Part shown: positions 38,836 to 49,838 of the stretch, one piece after another
Position numbering within the stretch: the first letter of the stretch is position 1
Layout of the letters: each line of letters starts with the position of its first letter
Notes under the pieces: model-generated
What the model was told of the DNA's origin: nothing
The model's database searches: none
Seen by the model: only the letters and a program-made list of their open reading frames with translations
Made by a program: the position numbers and the translations under genes
From: Rubidibacter lacunae KORDI 51-2
GTDB lineage: Bacteria; Cyanobacteriota; Cyanobacteriia; Cyanobacteriales; Rubidibacteraceae
Reading direction: 5' to 3'
NCBI RefSeq assembly: GCF_000473895.1
Contig: NZ_ASSJ01000076.1
Span: 155,871 to 219,870, forward strand
DNA: 64,000 nucleotides

Positions 38836-39180
38836 ATGGGACAGTTCATTCTGACCTGGATTGTGTCAGCTGGAGCACTTTTCTTGACGGCGCGGCTGGT
38901 GCCGGGTTTGGAGATTAGCGGGGGTGCCTCTGCCCTCATTGGCGCGGGGGTGATGGGCTTGACGAACGCGATTGTCAAGCCGATTTTGATTATTTTCACG
39001 CTGCCGCTGACGATCGTGACCTTGGGGTTATTTTTACTGGTCGTCAACGCGATCGCTTTTGCACTGGTCGGCTATCTGACACCGGGCTTTGAAGTCAACG
39101 GGTTCTTTCCAGCGCTATTCGGTTCGCTAGTGCTGGCGTTCGTGTCGAGTCTGCTCGGCAATCTCATCAAAGACAACTAG
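38836..39180 (+). CDS. Phage holin family / PF04020-type four-helix membrane protein
   Basis: A 114-residue protein from ATG 38836 (MGQFILTWIVSAGALFLTAR); an in-frame extension to 38770 is unlikely. Four hydrophobic helices are arranged as in the mycobacterial-4TM/YvlD family annotated as 'phage holin family': TARLVPGLEISGGASALIGA, GLTNAIVKPILIIFTLPLTI, LVVNAIAFALVGYLTPGFEV and PALFGSLVLAFVSSLLGNLI. Despite the name there is no phage context. It sits 19 bases upstream of a methyltransferase gene, so the two are probably co-transcribed. Confidence 0.88.
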   Translation: MGQFILTWIVSAGALFLTARLVPGLEISGGASALIGAGVMGLTNAIVKPILIIFTLPLTIVTLGLFLLVVNAIAFALVGYLTPGFEVNGFFPALFGSLVLAFVSSLLGNLIKDN

Positions 39181-39199
39181 ACTTGATAACCGACGCCTA

Positions 39200-39835
39200 A
39201 TGACCGATGTCGCTCGGTCGGAGTACTGGGAATCGCGCTACCTGGATGGGTCAACGCGGTGGGACCTCGGTCAACCCGCACCGCCGTTCGCGAGCTGGTT
39301 AGCCAGCGAAATGGCACTGCCGCTGGGTCGGGCGATCGTGCTGGGGTGCGGACGCGGCAGCGATGCCCTGTTGTTCGCGCGACATGGATTCGAGGTTGTC
39401 GGCGTCGATTTCGCTCCGTCGGCGATCGCTTCCGCCACTGCCGCCGCCGCCCGCGATGGCATCCCCGCAACCTTCTTGCTGAGCGATATCTTCGCACTCC
39501 CGCAGGAGTTTGCCGGCAGTTTCGATTACGCGATCGAGCATACCTGCTTCTGCGCGCTGCCTCCAACTCAACGCGACGCTTACGTTCAGTTGACGCGATC
39601 GTTGCTGAAACCGGGTGGCGAGCTGTTAGCCATCTTCTTTACCCACAGTCGCCCTGGCGGTCCGCCCTTCGGCTCGCATCCTGCAGACATCGTGCGGCTC
39701 TTCGGTCGAGCCTTTGAGATCCTATGCCTGGAGCCGATTGCACATTCAATCTCGGTCAGGCAGGGTGAAGAGCACTTCGGCCGGTTGCGACGGCGGGACG
39801 AACAATACACCGACCGGGAGCGCAGCCTGCTTTGA
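39200..39835 (+). CDS. Class I SAM methyltransferase, thiopurine S-methyltransferase-like
   Basis: A 211-residue protein. The N-terminus SEYWESRYLDGSTRWDLGQP, then PPF, is the TPMT-family start. Motif I is AIVLGCGRGSDALLFARHG, motif II GVDFAPSAI, and the substrate-side motif is DYAIEHTCFCALP, typical of TPMT-like enzymes acting on thiols, selenium, tellurium or halides. The C-terminal HFGRLRRRDEQYT is also family-like. The substrate is not known. It follows the four-helix membrane protein by 19 bases. Confidence 0.9.
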   Translation: MTDVARSEYWESRYLDGSTRWDLGQPAPPFASWLASEMALPLGRAIVLGCGRGSDALLFARHGFEVVGVDFAPSAIASATAAAARDGIPATFLLSDIFALPQEFAGSFDYAIEHTCFCALPPTQRDAYVQLTRSLLKPGGELLAIFFTHSRPGGPPFGSHPADIVRLFGRAFEILCLEPIAHSISVRQGEEHFGRLRRRDEQYTDRERSLL

Positions 39836-40580
39836 GTTGCAAGCGATGGGGCGCAATCTCCTCAGAGTTTCTCAATTCACCTGGTTTCTTTAGGTGTGAT
39901 CGGGCTGGATGGCCTACACAAGTGCCTCATGCCCCGCAAGCACGCTGCGAAATTTCTGGGGTTTCAGGAGATGTGTCAGTCAGTAAGGTCATCAGGTGTT
40001 CATAAAGACCTCTTGCATCGTGGTTCTCAGGAAGGCTTGAGAAGTCACGAATCCTCCAAAATGAGGCGATTTTGATTTGTTGTGTGACACGCTAAGCAAA
40101 GTTTCCAAGTATTTTTCAAGAAGTCTCATGCCATTGGGCAATGGCTGTCTAGAGAGTTTCAGTTTTGCTAAAAACAGCCAGCGATCGCGATTGGTACCGC
40201 CATCCATCAACTCGACAGTGGCAATCTGCAAGTTGACACCCTTGGTTTACACCAGCATCCGATTTGAGTGAGAAGCACCTGTAGGCACTAGTGCCCTCTT
40301 AATACTTGGCTTGCGGAAACTGCGAGGCCGGACCCTACACATGAGAGTGGACCAGACATCAAAAGATTCTCCCTTCTGCGAACTCGTCGTAGAGGTGAGA
40401 GAAGAGCTTTGCACGTTCAAAAAATCTTGTTGCGCTTGAAGACAGACTATCTCTCGGATTGCTAAGGCGAAAGCCGAGCGCTAGCCGAGTGAAACTGAGT
40501 GCCAAAGAGAAGAATAGAACAATCGGGAGATACAGGCGATCGCTCCTTGCGGTGGCGAAGCGAATCCGAGCGGCTGCAAC
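39836..40580. other. Intergenic region, possible decayed sequence
   Basis: About 745 bases between convergent genes. A minus-strand frame (39992-40231) translates to a moderately protein-like string but has no family I can name. The region is somewhat AT-richer than its neighbours. No RNA gene was recognised. Confidence 0.35.
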
Positions 40581-41630
40581 CTAGTATGTTGCCAGCAAAG
40601 GTTCTTGCTGGGGGTCCCCATTCTGGAGAGCGCGCTCGAGCAGGGTCGACGGCGGGCGCACGTGGGGCCACGCGAAGGCGTGGCGGAAAGCCGCCTCCTG
40701 GCATGCCTGCAGTTGCCGAAAGTCGATCGCGTCGCAGGTCAGCAGGTTTTCGTATTCGAAGGGCAACCGCACGTTGTGCAACCCGGCGTTATCGGTGCAA
40801 ATGGCAGTATCGACGCCCGCTTCAAAGCAGCGATCGAACACGACCTTTAGTTCGTAAATGTTTTCGAGAGTGCCTGTCTTCAAATACGTGGTCGGACAAA
40901 CTTCCAGGCACTGCCCTGCAGCAGCTAACTCCCGCAGTCGTTCCGGCTCCCGCAGCGGGATTTGGATACCGTGTCCGATACGCATCAAGTATGGCAGCAA
41001 CTCCGGATAGCAACCATCGGCGGTTTCGTAGACGTGACCGGTGGTTTTGAGCCCGCGCGATCGCGCGTATTGGTAGAGTCCGACGATTTCGTCGAGGCGA
41101 TCGGCGTAATGGGAATCTCCCCCTGCCATGTCAATTCCGCAGACGTATTCCGGCAGGTCGGCCGCCGCATCGGCGATCGCTTTATTAACCTCGAAAGGCA
41201 ACCGCGAGTGCATGCAGAGAATCTGACCCGTGACGATCGGGTAATCCGCCTCGCGACTCGCTTCCCCGACGATGCGAATCACCTCATACATCTGTTCGAT
41301 CCGCGCGCTTCGATCGAGGCGGGCGTCCGTACGCAAATAAGGCGTGTAGCGAATCTCCAGATAGGCTAAATTTTCAAAAATATACGCGCCACGTAACAAT
41401 CGATAGATAAAGTAAGGCAGCGTGTGCGGAGTTTGCACGCTCTCCACCAGCGTGTGCAGCTCTAGGTATTCGTCCAGCGTGTTGCGCGGGCGCGTATAAA
41501 ACGATTCGAACTCCAGGTACTCCGGGAAGCGACCGGCCATCTCCGGGTTGTGTCGCTGAAAGTATCGCCAGAGAATGCGCGGTACGACAGAGCCGCCCAG
41601 GTGGCGGTGTAAATCGGCGTGCAGTGTCAC
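40581..41630 (-). CDS. Adenosine deaminase family amidohydrolase
   Basis: A 349-residue protein starting with GTG at 41630, supported by AAGGAGG seven bases upstream. Metal-site motifs of the ADA/AMP-deaminase family are present: HADLHRHLGGS (HxH), then GHVYETADG matching the catalytic HxxE of HAGE, then MRIGHGIQIP, then CPTTYLKTG, and finally CTDNAGLHNV at the STDDP position. The Asp-Asp pair is Asp-Asn here, so the substrate may not be adenosine itself. Family members deaminate adenosine, adenine or related compounds. It diverges from purA (about 130 bases apart), consistent with a purine role. Confidence 0.85.
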   Translation of the reverse strand: MTLHADLHRHLGGSVVPRILWRYFQRHNPEMAGRFPEYLEFESFYTRPRNTLDEYLELHTLVESVQTPHTLPYFIYRLLRGAYIFENLAYLEIRYTPYLRTDARLDRSARIEQMYEVIRIVGEASREADYPIVTGQILCMHSRLPFEVNKAIADAAADLPEYVCGIDMAGGDSHYADRLDEIVGLYQYARSRGLKTTGHVYETADGCYPELLPYLMRIGHGIQIPLREPERLRELAAAGQCLEVCPTTYLKTGTLENIYELKVVFDRCFEAGVDTAICTDNAGLHNVRLPFEYENLLTCDAIDFRQLQACQEAAFRHAFAWPHVRPPSTLLERALQNGDPQQEPLLATY

Positions 41631-41691
41631 GAGGAACCTCCTTGAAGCCGAGCGAGGGGAGGCGATCGACGGCTGCTGTCGATCGCTACAG

Positions 41692-41721
41692 TTGACAGCC
41701 GCTATCTAGACTCGCGATAAT
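41692..41721 (+). promoter_or_regulatory. Sigma70-type promoter for purA
   Basis: TTGACA (41692-41697), an 18-base spacer and GATAAT (41716-41721). Transcription would begin near 41728, leaving a leader of about 30 bases before the TTG start of purA. It is a near-consensus match in the expected place. Confidence 0.65.
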
Positions 41722-41742
41722 AGCTATTTGCGAACACTGTAG

Positions 41743-43149
<1,407 letters not shown>

Positions 43150-43181
43150 TCCTGCACCCGACCGCAACCATACCGAAAACC

Positions 43182-43787
43182 ATGTCACTCACGATTGAAT
43201 GTCAGAAACGACCGGAAGGCAGTAAGTCCCGCGCGCTGCGTCGCGAGGGACTCATTCCTGCCAATCTTTACGGCCATAGCGGTACGGAATCCATGTCGCT
43301 CGTCGTTAACGAGCGCAAAGCCCAACGCCTGCTGCGCTCGGCAGCGGTAAACAGCACCGTAATCGACGTGCAAATCCCCGACCTGTCTTGGAGCGGGCCG
43401 GCCCTGATCCGCGAGGTTCAGACGCATCCGTGGAAGGCAGAAATCTACCACCTTAGTTTCTTCGCCGTTCGCGGTCGCAGTTCGGTTGATGTCGTTGTCC
43501 CGCTCAACATCGTCGGGGTATCGGCGGGCGCAAAGCAGGGTGGCGTCTTAGACCAAGTCGTCACCGAACTAGCCGTTCGATGCGATCCGACGAAAGTTCC
43601 GGAATCCATTGACATCGACGTCACGACAATGGACGTCGGCACCGTCCTCACAGTGGGCGAACTCGTGCTGCCGGATGGGGTTGCCGCTTCGACCGATCCG
43701 AGCGTCACGGTCTTGTCTATCATCGCATCGCGTACGGGGGCAGCCCAGCCGTCTGAGGCAGCAACCGAGTCAGAAACAGCTGAGTGA
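43182..43787 (+). CDS. rplY: 50S ribosomal protein L25 / general stress protein Ctc
   Basis: A 201-residue long-form L25 (TL5/Ctc type) that binds 5S rRNA. The N-terminal L25 domain begins LTIECQKRPEGSKSRALRRE, then GLIPANLYGH. The C-terminal Ctc beta domain contains VVVPLNIVGVSAGAKQGGVL and PESIDIDVTTMDVGTVLTVG. A short acidic tail ends the protein. It starts 32 bases after purA on the same strand, so both are probably transcribed together. Confidence 0.93.
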   Translation: MSLTIECQKRPEGSKSRALRREGLIPANLYGHSGTESMSLVVNERKAQRLLRSAAVNSTVIDVQIPDLSWSGPALIREVQTHPWKAEIYHLSFFAVRGRSSVDVVVPLNIVGVSAGAKQGGVLDQVVTELAVRCDPTKVPESIDIDVTTMDVGTVLTVGELVLPDGVAASTDPSVTVLSIIASRTGAAQPSEAATESETAE

Positions 43788-43911
43788 GCGATCGCGCGAT
43801 CGCGCCCGGTGTCGAGCTCAGCAACCGGCGCTAGGATCGGGATACTATTGGCGATCGGCTACGCTACTTCGCCTCTGATACCTCCCGTACTATCTGCAAT
43901 TTGCTGCAATT

Positions 43912-44481
43912 ATGGCTCGCAGACCCGCTCCATCTTCACGCCGCCGTCCGGGTCCCCCCCCGCCGCGATCGGGTCGGCCACCAGAGCGATCGGCGGCATC
44001 GCCATTCAACTACACGACGCTAGCCGTGTTGCTGGGCGCGTTTATCATCGGGATCGGTGTCGGCATTATCTTTTCAACGTCGGCAAGCTTTAGTCCGAGC
44101 AACGTGGTGTCCCGTGAGGTCATCGATCGCAGCGCGCCCAACCCAGAGTTTTGCGCGCAGTACGGCGCGAGCGCCGTGGTAACGGACATGCGCGTGTTTC
44201 TGACGTTTAACCCGTTCAGCGTTTACGTCACGCAGCCGGCTATGCAACCGGGCTGCGTTATGCGTCGCACGAACTGGACGATCCTCGAGAAGAAAAATTT
44301 GATCGACGACCAGCAAGTTCGCGACTGCAAGCAGCGCCTGAACACGTTCGGATTTGTAGGCAATCTTGAGGGATCGCCGCGCATCGACTGCATTTACCAG
44401 AATGACTCAGCCGGCAACCTCTTTACTAGCGATACGCCGGGAGGTTCCCTCGTCCCCAAACCAGAAACCGATCGATTCTAG
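43912..44481 (+). CDS. DUF3172 domain-containing membrane-anchored protein
   Basis: A 189-residue protein. A basic, Pro-rich N-terminus (PSSRRRPGPPPPRSG) is followed by one transmembrane helix (TLAVLLGAFIIGIGVGIIFS, about 36-56) and a soluble domain with the DUF3172 pattern: APNPEFCAQYGASAVVTDMR, VFLTFNPFSVYVTQP, GCVMRRTNWTILEKKNLI and CKQRLNTFGFVGNL. Cysteines in this domain suggest disulfides on the lumenal/periplasmic side. Function is unknown; the family is cyanobacterial/plastid. It follows rplY by about 125 bases. Confidence 0.88.
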   Translation: MARRPAPSSRRRPGPPPPRSGRPPERSAASPFNYTTLAVLLGAFIIGIGVGIIFSTSASFSPSNVVSREVIDRSAPNPEFCAQYGASAVVTDMRVFLTFNPFSVYVTQPAMQPGCVMRRTNWTILEKKNLIDDQQVRDCKQRLNTFGFVGNLEGSPRIDCIYQNDSAGNLFTSDTPGGSLVPKPETDRF

Positions 44482-44488
44482 GGAATGG

Positions 44489-44516
44489 GGTGGCGGCACG
44501 TTCCGTGCTTGCCACC
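44489..44516 (+). terminator. Stem-loop just after the DUF3172 gene
   Basis: GGTGGC pairs with GCCACC and, inside, CACG with CGTG, forming an interrupted stem seven bases after the stop codon. It has no T-run. Confidence 0.4.
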
Positions 44517-44787
44517 GAGCTACAACCACCCGCCGCGCTCGGTAGAATAGTTCGCTGCTGGCACCGGAGCAACCAGCACCACAGTGTTGGCAATCGTCAT
44601 TTTGCTTGAGACACCCTCCGCCCCTGAGGCACTTGCTGGGCAATGCGAGCTCTCCAAACCTGACTGGTGTAGACATGGAAACCGCTGCGACCGCCAACCG
44701 ATCGGTCTCGAAGACTCTCAAGCCTAGTTGCCAAATCGGTCGCAGTTGTTCGGCAACGCGGCAAGTAATTTGGGAGGAGCCCCTAAT
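44517..44787. other. Intergenic region between convergent DUF3172 and deacetylase genes
   Basis: About 270 bases; no gene or RNA recognised. Confidence 0.4.
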
Positions 44788-45723
44788 TCACGGAGTGCTG
44801 ATACTGGCGCCCAGGCAGGGCGCAATAGTTGCGAAAATTGACTGAGCTAACCCGTCTAGGTCGTAGCCACCCTCCAATCCAAACAACAGCTTTGGCGTCA
44901 GATCGAGGCAGCGTTCTGTAAAAAAGCTGTAGTCCTCCGGCCGCAGCAACATGCTTGCAAGCGGATCGTCGCGATGGGCGTCATATCCCGCACTGACAAT
45001 TAGCAAATTTGGTGCAAATGCCTGCAAGAAAGGTACGACGCGATCGTCAAATGTCTGACGGTATATATCGCTCGTGCTGCCGGCTGGCAGGGGTACGTTC
45101 AAAACGTTGTTGTCGTCGCAGCGTTTGTCATCGCTGCCGGTAAACGGATAGGCCGGCGACTGATGCAGAGAGCAATAAGCAATCCGCGAACAGTCAGCAA
45201 CTAATGCTTGGGTGCCGTTCCCGTGATGGACGTCCCAATCGAGAACAGCTACTCGCTCGATATGTGGTTGGGTCAGAGCGTATCGTGCCGCGATCGCCGC
45301 ATTGGAAAACAGGCAAAAGCCCATCCCCGTCTCTCGCTCGGCATGATGTCCGGGCGGTCGCGCCAGCACAAACGCGGGCTGCCTTGACACCAACACACGA
45401 TCGACGCCATCCAGCCACGCAGCTACTGCAAGCAGCGCAACATCATAACTTCGTGCAGAGACAGGGGTATCCGCATCTAGGCGGCCGCCACCGCCAGCAG
45501 CAATTGCTCTGACGCGCTCGACGTATTCGGGTGCGTGGAGCGCGCGTACCCACGCCAGGGCGTCGCGATCGCTTGGCGGCGTCGGGGTTTGCCACTGCAG
45601 GCGTGCGCTCCAAGGAGCCGCTCGTAAGACCGCGATCGCAGACTGCAACCGCGCCGGACATTCGGGATGAAAACGCCCCGTAGCATGGTCGAGAAATGCA
45701 GGCGAGTAAATAATCGTTACCAT
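44788..45723 (-). CDS. Histone deacetylase family / acetoin utilization-type deacetylase
   Basis: A 311-residue protein from the ATG at 45723, preceded by GGGAGGAGAA. The arginase-fold zinc deacetylase motifs are complete: HPECPARLQSAIAVL, LARPPGHHAERETGMGFCLF (the His-His charge relay), VAVLDWDVHHGNGTQAL (metal Asp and His), and LIVSAGYDAHRDDPL (second metal Asp). ELLFGLEGGYDLDGLAQS is the C-terminal family end. Bacterial members deacetylate polyamines, acetyl-lysine or similar amides; the substrate here is undetermined. The gene diverges from gyrA, with about 270 bases between the starts. Confidence 0.93.
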   Translation of the reverse strand: MVTIIYSPAFLDHATGRFHPECPARLQSAIAVLRAAPWSARLQWQTPTPPSDRDALAWVRALHAPEYVERVRAIAAGGGGRLDADTPVSARSYDVALLAVAAWLDGVDRVLVSRQPAFVLARPPGHHAERETGMGFCLFSNAAIAARYALTQPHIERVAVLDWDVHHGNGTQALVADCSRIAYCSLHQSPAYPFTGSDDKRCDDNNVLNVPLPAGSTSDIYRQTFDDRVVPFLQAFAPNLLIVSAGYDAHRDDPLASMLLRPEDYSFFTERCLDLTPKLLFGLEGGYDLDGLAQSIFATIAPCLGASISTP

Positions 45724-45850
45724 TAGCTTCTCCTCCCGCAACTGCCACGAGAGAAACTCCCTTGTCGTTCGCTGTCGAAACGCTGTCAAGCTATTGCAAA
45801 GTATCCCAGAGCCCCAATTTCAGGCATCTCGGACTGCATAGAGACTGAGC

Positions 45851-45856
45851 TATAAT
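45851..45856 (+). promoter_or_regulatory. Possible -10 element upstream of gyrA
   Basis: TATAAT about 135 bases before the gyrA ATG. No convincing -35 box lies 16-18 bases upstream, so this is a weak call. Confidence 0.3.
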
Positions 45857-45991
45857 TGTTAAGAAAGACGTGCCAGTCTAACCCGTATATAACTGGCAAT
45901 AGCCGCCCTTTTTCCTCAAGGTTTGATCCGAGAATTTTAGATGGATCGAACGTCTCACTTGCTTGCATCTTAGCGGAGTTCCCGAACGTTT

Positions 45992-48772
45992 ATGACCTTC
46001 TCCAATTCTCCGGAGCGGATCGTCCCGACCGAACTGCGGACCGAGATGTCCCAGTCATATCTTGAATATGCGATGAGCGTGATTGTCGGGCGAGCACTGC
46101 CCGACGCGCGCGACGGGCTCAAACCCGTGCATCGGCGCATTTTGTACGCCATGTACGAGCTGGGATTAATGGCGGACCGACCGTTCCGTAAATGCGCTCG
46201 CGTCGTGGGGGAAGTTCTCGGCAAATACCATCCGCACGGAGAAACGTCCATATACGATGCATTGGTGCGAATGGCGCAGGATTTTTCCATGCGCGAGCTG
46301 CTGATTGACGGGCACGGAAACTTTGGTTCGGTCGACGACGATCCGCCCGCTGCAATGCGTTACACCGAGTGTCGCCTGCGTGCGATCTCCAGCGACTCGC
46401 TGCTGCAGGACATCGAGTCAGAAACGGTTGATTTCGCCGACAACTTCGACGGTTCGCAACAAGAGCCGACGGTTTTACCCTCCCGCCTGCCGCAGTTGCT
46501 TCTGAATGGATCGTCGGGAATTGCTGTTGGCATGGCAACAAATATTCCTCCTCATAATTTAGGGGAATTAGTTGACGGGACGATCGCGTTGGTTCGCAAT
46601 GCCGACTTGAGCGATCGTGAGTTGATTCAAATCGTACCCGGACCGGATTTCCCAACGGGTGGTACTATCCTCGGGCGCGCGGGAATTGCCGATGCTTACA
46701 GCACCGGACGCGGGTCGATTACCATGCGCGGGGTCGCAACTATTGAAACTTTAGAGCAGCGCGGCCGGCCCGATCGCGAAGCCATTGTTATCACGGAACT
46801 GCCCTACCAAACAAACAAAGCTGCCCTTATCGAAAAGATTGCCGATCTAGCTAACGAAAAGCGTATCGATGGCATTGCCGACCTTCGCGACGAGAGCGAT
46901 CGCGATGGCATGCGCGTTGTCATCGAACTCAAGCGGGATGCATATCCGCGCGTGGTGTTAAACAACCTCTACAAACAAACGCCACTGCAAGCAAACTTCG
47001 GTGCGAATATGCTGGCGTTAGTAGATGGCGAGCCGCAAATATTAGGGCTGAAGGCTTTTCTACAGGTATTTATCAATTTCCGCGTCGAAACGATCGGGCG
47101 GCGCACGCAATATCTGTTACGGAAAGCCGAAGAACGCGATCATATTTTGCAAGGATTGCTAGTCGCACTCAACGACATTGAAGCCGTTATCCGCATCGTG
47201 CGGGCAGCTGCGGACACGCCATCGGCAAAAGCTGGTTTGATCGAGCGCTTTGAACTATCTGAAGCCCAGGTGGATGCCATTTTGCAAATGCAATTGCGGC
47301 GCTTGACGGCTCTCGAGGCAGACAAAATCCTTGCCGAGCACGAGGAACTGCTGGTCCGCATTACCGATTATCGCGACATTTTGGCGCGGCGCGAGCGTGT
47401 TGATGACATTATTGTCAGCGAACTCGAGCAGCTGAAGGAGCGGTTTGCAACCCCGCGCCGTACCGTCATAGAAGCCGCTGACGGCGAACTCGTCGATCTC
47501 GATTTGATCGCTAACGAGCAGGCAATCGTGTTGCTGACCGAGCAAGGTTATATCAAGCGCATGCCGGTCAGTACCTTTGACGCGCAGAATCGCGCGACGC
47601 GCGGTAAATCGGCCGCTCGCATCAAGGAAGATGACGGCATCGATTTATTTATCAGCTGCTGCGATCACGATCGCGTTTTATTCTTCAGCGATCGCGGTGT
47701 CGTATACAGCCTGTGTGCTTACCAAATTCCTGCGGGCTCCCGCACCGCCCGCGGGTCCGCGATCGTGCAGATGCTGCCGATTTCGCGAGAGGAGCGCATC
47801 ACCTCGATCGTCCCGGTGACGGAGTTTTCCGAAGACGAATATCTAGTGATGCTGACGCGCAACGGCTATGTCAAAAAGACGCCGCTGTCGGCCTTTAGTA
47901 ACATCCGCTCGAACGGCTTGATCGCGATTTCGTTAGGGGATGGCGACGAGTTGCGTTGGGTGCGCTTGGCCCGCAACTCCGATAGTCTGATCGTCGGTTC
48001 GCGGGCGGGCATGGCAATCCACTTTCGTACCGATCGGCGCCAGTTGCGCCCGCTCGGTCGGGCAACACGCGGCGTCCGTGCAATGAAACTGCGCGGCGGT
48101 GACGAATTAATCAGCATGGATATCTTGCCGGCACAAGTGACCGACCGCCTTGGCATGGCAGGTTTCGACTCCGAACTCGACGATGACGCCGAGGCCGTTG
48201 GCGAACTCGAGGCGATCGAGCCCGGCGATCTTGACGATAGTGACGATCTAGCAGCAGGCGAAACGGAAGCTAATGCCGGGCCTTGGTTATTGGCAATTAC
48301 GACAGGCGGTTATGGTAAGCGCGTTCCAGTGACGCAATTCCGGCTGCAAAACCGAGCGGGCAAGGGCGTAACTGTGATGAAGTTCCGCGGTAAAGATTGC
48401 CTGGCTGCGCTGACCATTGTTAATTCGGGCGACGAGTTGATGTTAGTAACAAATCGCGGGATTATCATCCGTCAAGTTATCGATGCCATCAGCCAACAAT
48501 CGCGACTGGCAACGGGCGTTCGCGTGCAGCGACTGGACGAGGATGACGCAATTGCTGCCGTTGCAGTCGTACCACCGCCTGCCGATGAAGAGGATGCGTT
48601 AGAGGTAGAGGCTGATGCGCTAGAGGCTGGTGAGGATGCGGTCGAGAACGCGGACGGAGACTCGGCAACGAATGGTCCGGAGGCAGCCATAACAGATGGT
48701 GCAGAGGATGCGCTACCCACTCCTGGTGAATCTATTACTGCCGAACTCGATCGCTCCTCTGAAGAAGAATAG
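45992..48772 (+). CDS. gyrA: DNA gyrase subunit A
   Basis: A 926-residue type II topoisomerase subunit that breaks and rejoins DNA to add negative supercoils. The winged-helix part reads [20 protein letters not shown], then [20 protein letters not shown], with catalytic Tyr 124 in AAMRYTECR. The beta-pinwheel C-terminal domain carries QNRATRGKS at the GyrA-box position, the cyanobacterial form. Two features are unusual: an acidic insert near residues 715-755 ([20 protein letters not shown] and beyond) and a long acidic tail ([20 protein letters not shown]). Cyanobacterial gyrase A proteins are usually shorter, near 860 residues. Confidence 0.93.
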   Translation: MTFSNSPERIVPTELRTEMSQSYLEYAMSVIVGRALPDARDGLKPVHRRILYAMYELGLMADRPFRKCARVVGEVLGKYHPHGETSIYDALVRMAQDFSMRELLIDGHGNFGSVDDDPPAAMRYTECRLRAISSDSLLQDIESETVDFADNFDGSQQEPTVLPSRLPQLLLNGSSGIAVGMATNIPPHNLGELVDGTIALVRNADLSDRELIQIVPGPDFPTGGTILGRAGIADAYSTGRGSITMRGVATIETLEQRGRPDREAIVITELPYQTNKAALIEKIADLANEKRIDGIADLRDESDRDGMRVVIELKRDAYPRVVLNNLYKQTPLQANFGANMLALVDGEPQILGLKAFLQVFINFRVETIGRRTQYLLRKAEERDHILQGLLVALNDIEAVIRIVRAAADTPSAKAGLIERFELSEAQVDAILQMQLRRLTALEADKILAEHEELLVRITDYRDILARRERVDDIIVSELEQLKERFATPRRTVIEAADGELVDLDLIANEQAIVLLTEQGYIKRMPVSTFDAQNRATRGKSAARIKEDDGIDLFISCCDHDRVLFFSDRGVVYSLCAYQIPAGSRTARGSAIVQMLPISREERITSIVPVTEFSEDEYLVMLTRNGYVKKTPLSAFSNIRSNGLIAISLGDGDELRWVRLARNSDSLIVGSRAGMAIHFRTDRRQLRPLGRATRGVRAMKLRGGDELISMDILPAQVTDRLGMAGFDSELDDDAEAVGELEAIEPGDLDDSDDLAAGETEANAGPWLLAITTGGYGKRVPVTQFRLQNRAGKGVTVMKFRGKDCLAALTIVNSGDELMLVTNRGIIIRQVIDAISQQSRLATGVRVQRLDEDDAIAAVAVVPPPADEEDALEVEADALEAGEDAVENADGDSATNGPEAAITDGAEDALPTPGESITAELDRSSEEE

Positions 48773-48924
48773 AGGGCTTGCTGGGGTCGATCTAGTTGTC
48801 AAAGGATGCAGCTGTCAGCCCGAGCGCATTGTCGTTGCTGCTTCCGCTGGAACTAATTGCCCGCTAGTCTCACGCCAACGCAGGGGGCGCATTTGGATAG
48901 AACCACAAGACACGAGTATCAGCC

Positions 48925-49431
48925 GTGCGAAGGCCAATTGTGGGGGTCATGGGACCGGGAACTGGCGCGACGTCTGCCGACTGCGAGCTAGCGTTTGCGC
49001 TCGGCAGCGCGATCGCTCGCCAGGGATGGGTGTTACTGACTGGAGGTCTCGCGTGCGGCGTCATGGACGCGGCCAGTCGCGGCGCGCGGGCTGCCGGAGG
49101 CTTAACCGTGGGAATCCTCCCAACGTCTAGTACCGATGAAGCATCGAACGCTGTCGACATCGCGATCGCTACCGGTCTCGGTAGCGGACGCAATCAAATC
49201 AATGCGCTCAGCAGCGATGTACTCGTCGCCTGCGGTGAAGGGTTGGGCACGTTATCGGAGGTCGCGCTCGCCCTCAAGGCTGGGAAACCCGTGGTTTTGC
49301 TCGGCTGTGGAGCTGATTGGGAATGCTTATTCCACAAGCTTGCAACCGATGGGCTGGTCTCCTCAGCTGCAACACCGCGCGATGCTTGCTCGTTGGTAGC
49401 AGAGCTGCTGCAAGCACATCGGTTTGCATGA
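48925..49431 (+). CDS. LOG-family / TIGR00725-type protein
   Basis: A 168-residue protein started with GTG at 48925 (MRRPIVGVMGPGTGATSADC). It has the Rossmann-like LOG/DprA-type fold: VLLTGGLACGVMDAASRGAR, then ILPT, then GSGRNQINALSSDVLVACGE and GLGTLSEVALALKAGKPVVL. The motif pattern resembles cytokinin-riboside-phosphoribohydrolase relatives (PGGxGTxxE) but reads GEGLGTLSE, so true LOG activity is not assured. It follows gyrA by about 150 bases on the same strand. Confidence 0.85.
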   Translation: MRRPIVGVMGPGTGATSADCELAFALGSAIARQGWVLLTGGLACGVMDAASRGARAAGGLTVGILPTSSTDEASNAVDIAIATGLGSGRNQINALSSDVLVACGEGLGTLSEVALALKAGKPVVLLGCGADWECLFHKLATDGLVSSAATPRDACSLVAELLQAHRFA

Positions 49432-49838
49432 ACCAGCGGAGGCGCGATCGCGTCTTGCTCGAATAGCGTTAGCGTTCAGTTCGGCAGCTGGAAGTTAATG
49501 AAAACCAGTCCCGAATCGGGAGCGGACTTGTCGGCAGGATTGCCTGCTCCGGCGTTACGATTTGCTCGCGACGATAAGAGAAGCGGCACGGTGCGGCACG
49601 CTTTAAGAAATCGCGGACGTCACTGCGCTCGCAGAACGCAGCGCCGTATCGGCAGCGCGGAACTCGATTTGGTATTGCACCGGCAGGTAGCCCTCTGGCG
49701 ATCGCTGAAAAACCGCAATGTCAACCGTCACAACACTGTCGCTAATCGACGATCGACTAGGTCGTCGTTGCCCGCGTCGTCATCGTTGCGCGCGCGCTCG
49801 CCTGTCTGAAGCTGACTGAAGGACCGATAGATCGAGGC
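49432..49838. other. Intergenic region between convergent LOG-like and murI genes
   Basis: About 400 bases. A plus-strand frame at 49498-49809 has an Arg/Ser-rich translation without family resemblance and is not called. No clear hairpin with T-run. Confidence 0.4.

Noticed and set aside
49498..49809. A plus-strand 103-residue frame between the LOG-like gene and murI
   Set aside because: Composition is Arg/Ser-rich, no ribosome binding site or family pattern, and it lies between convergent genes.
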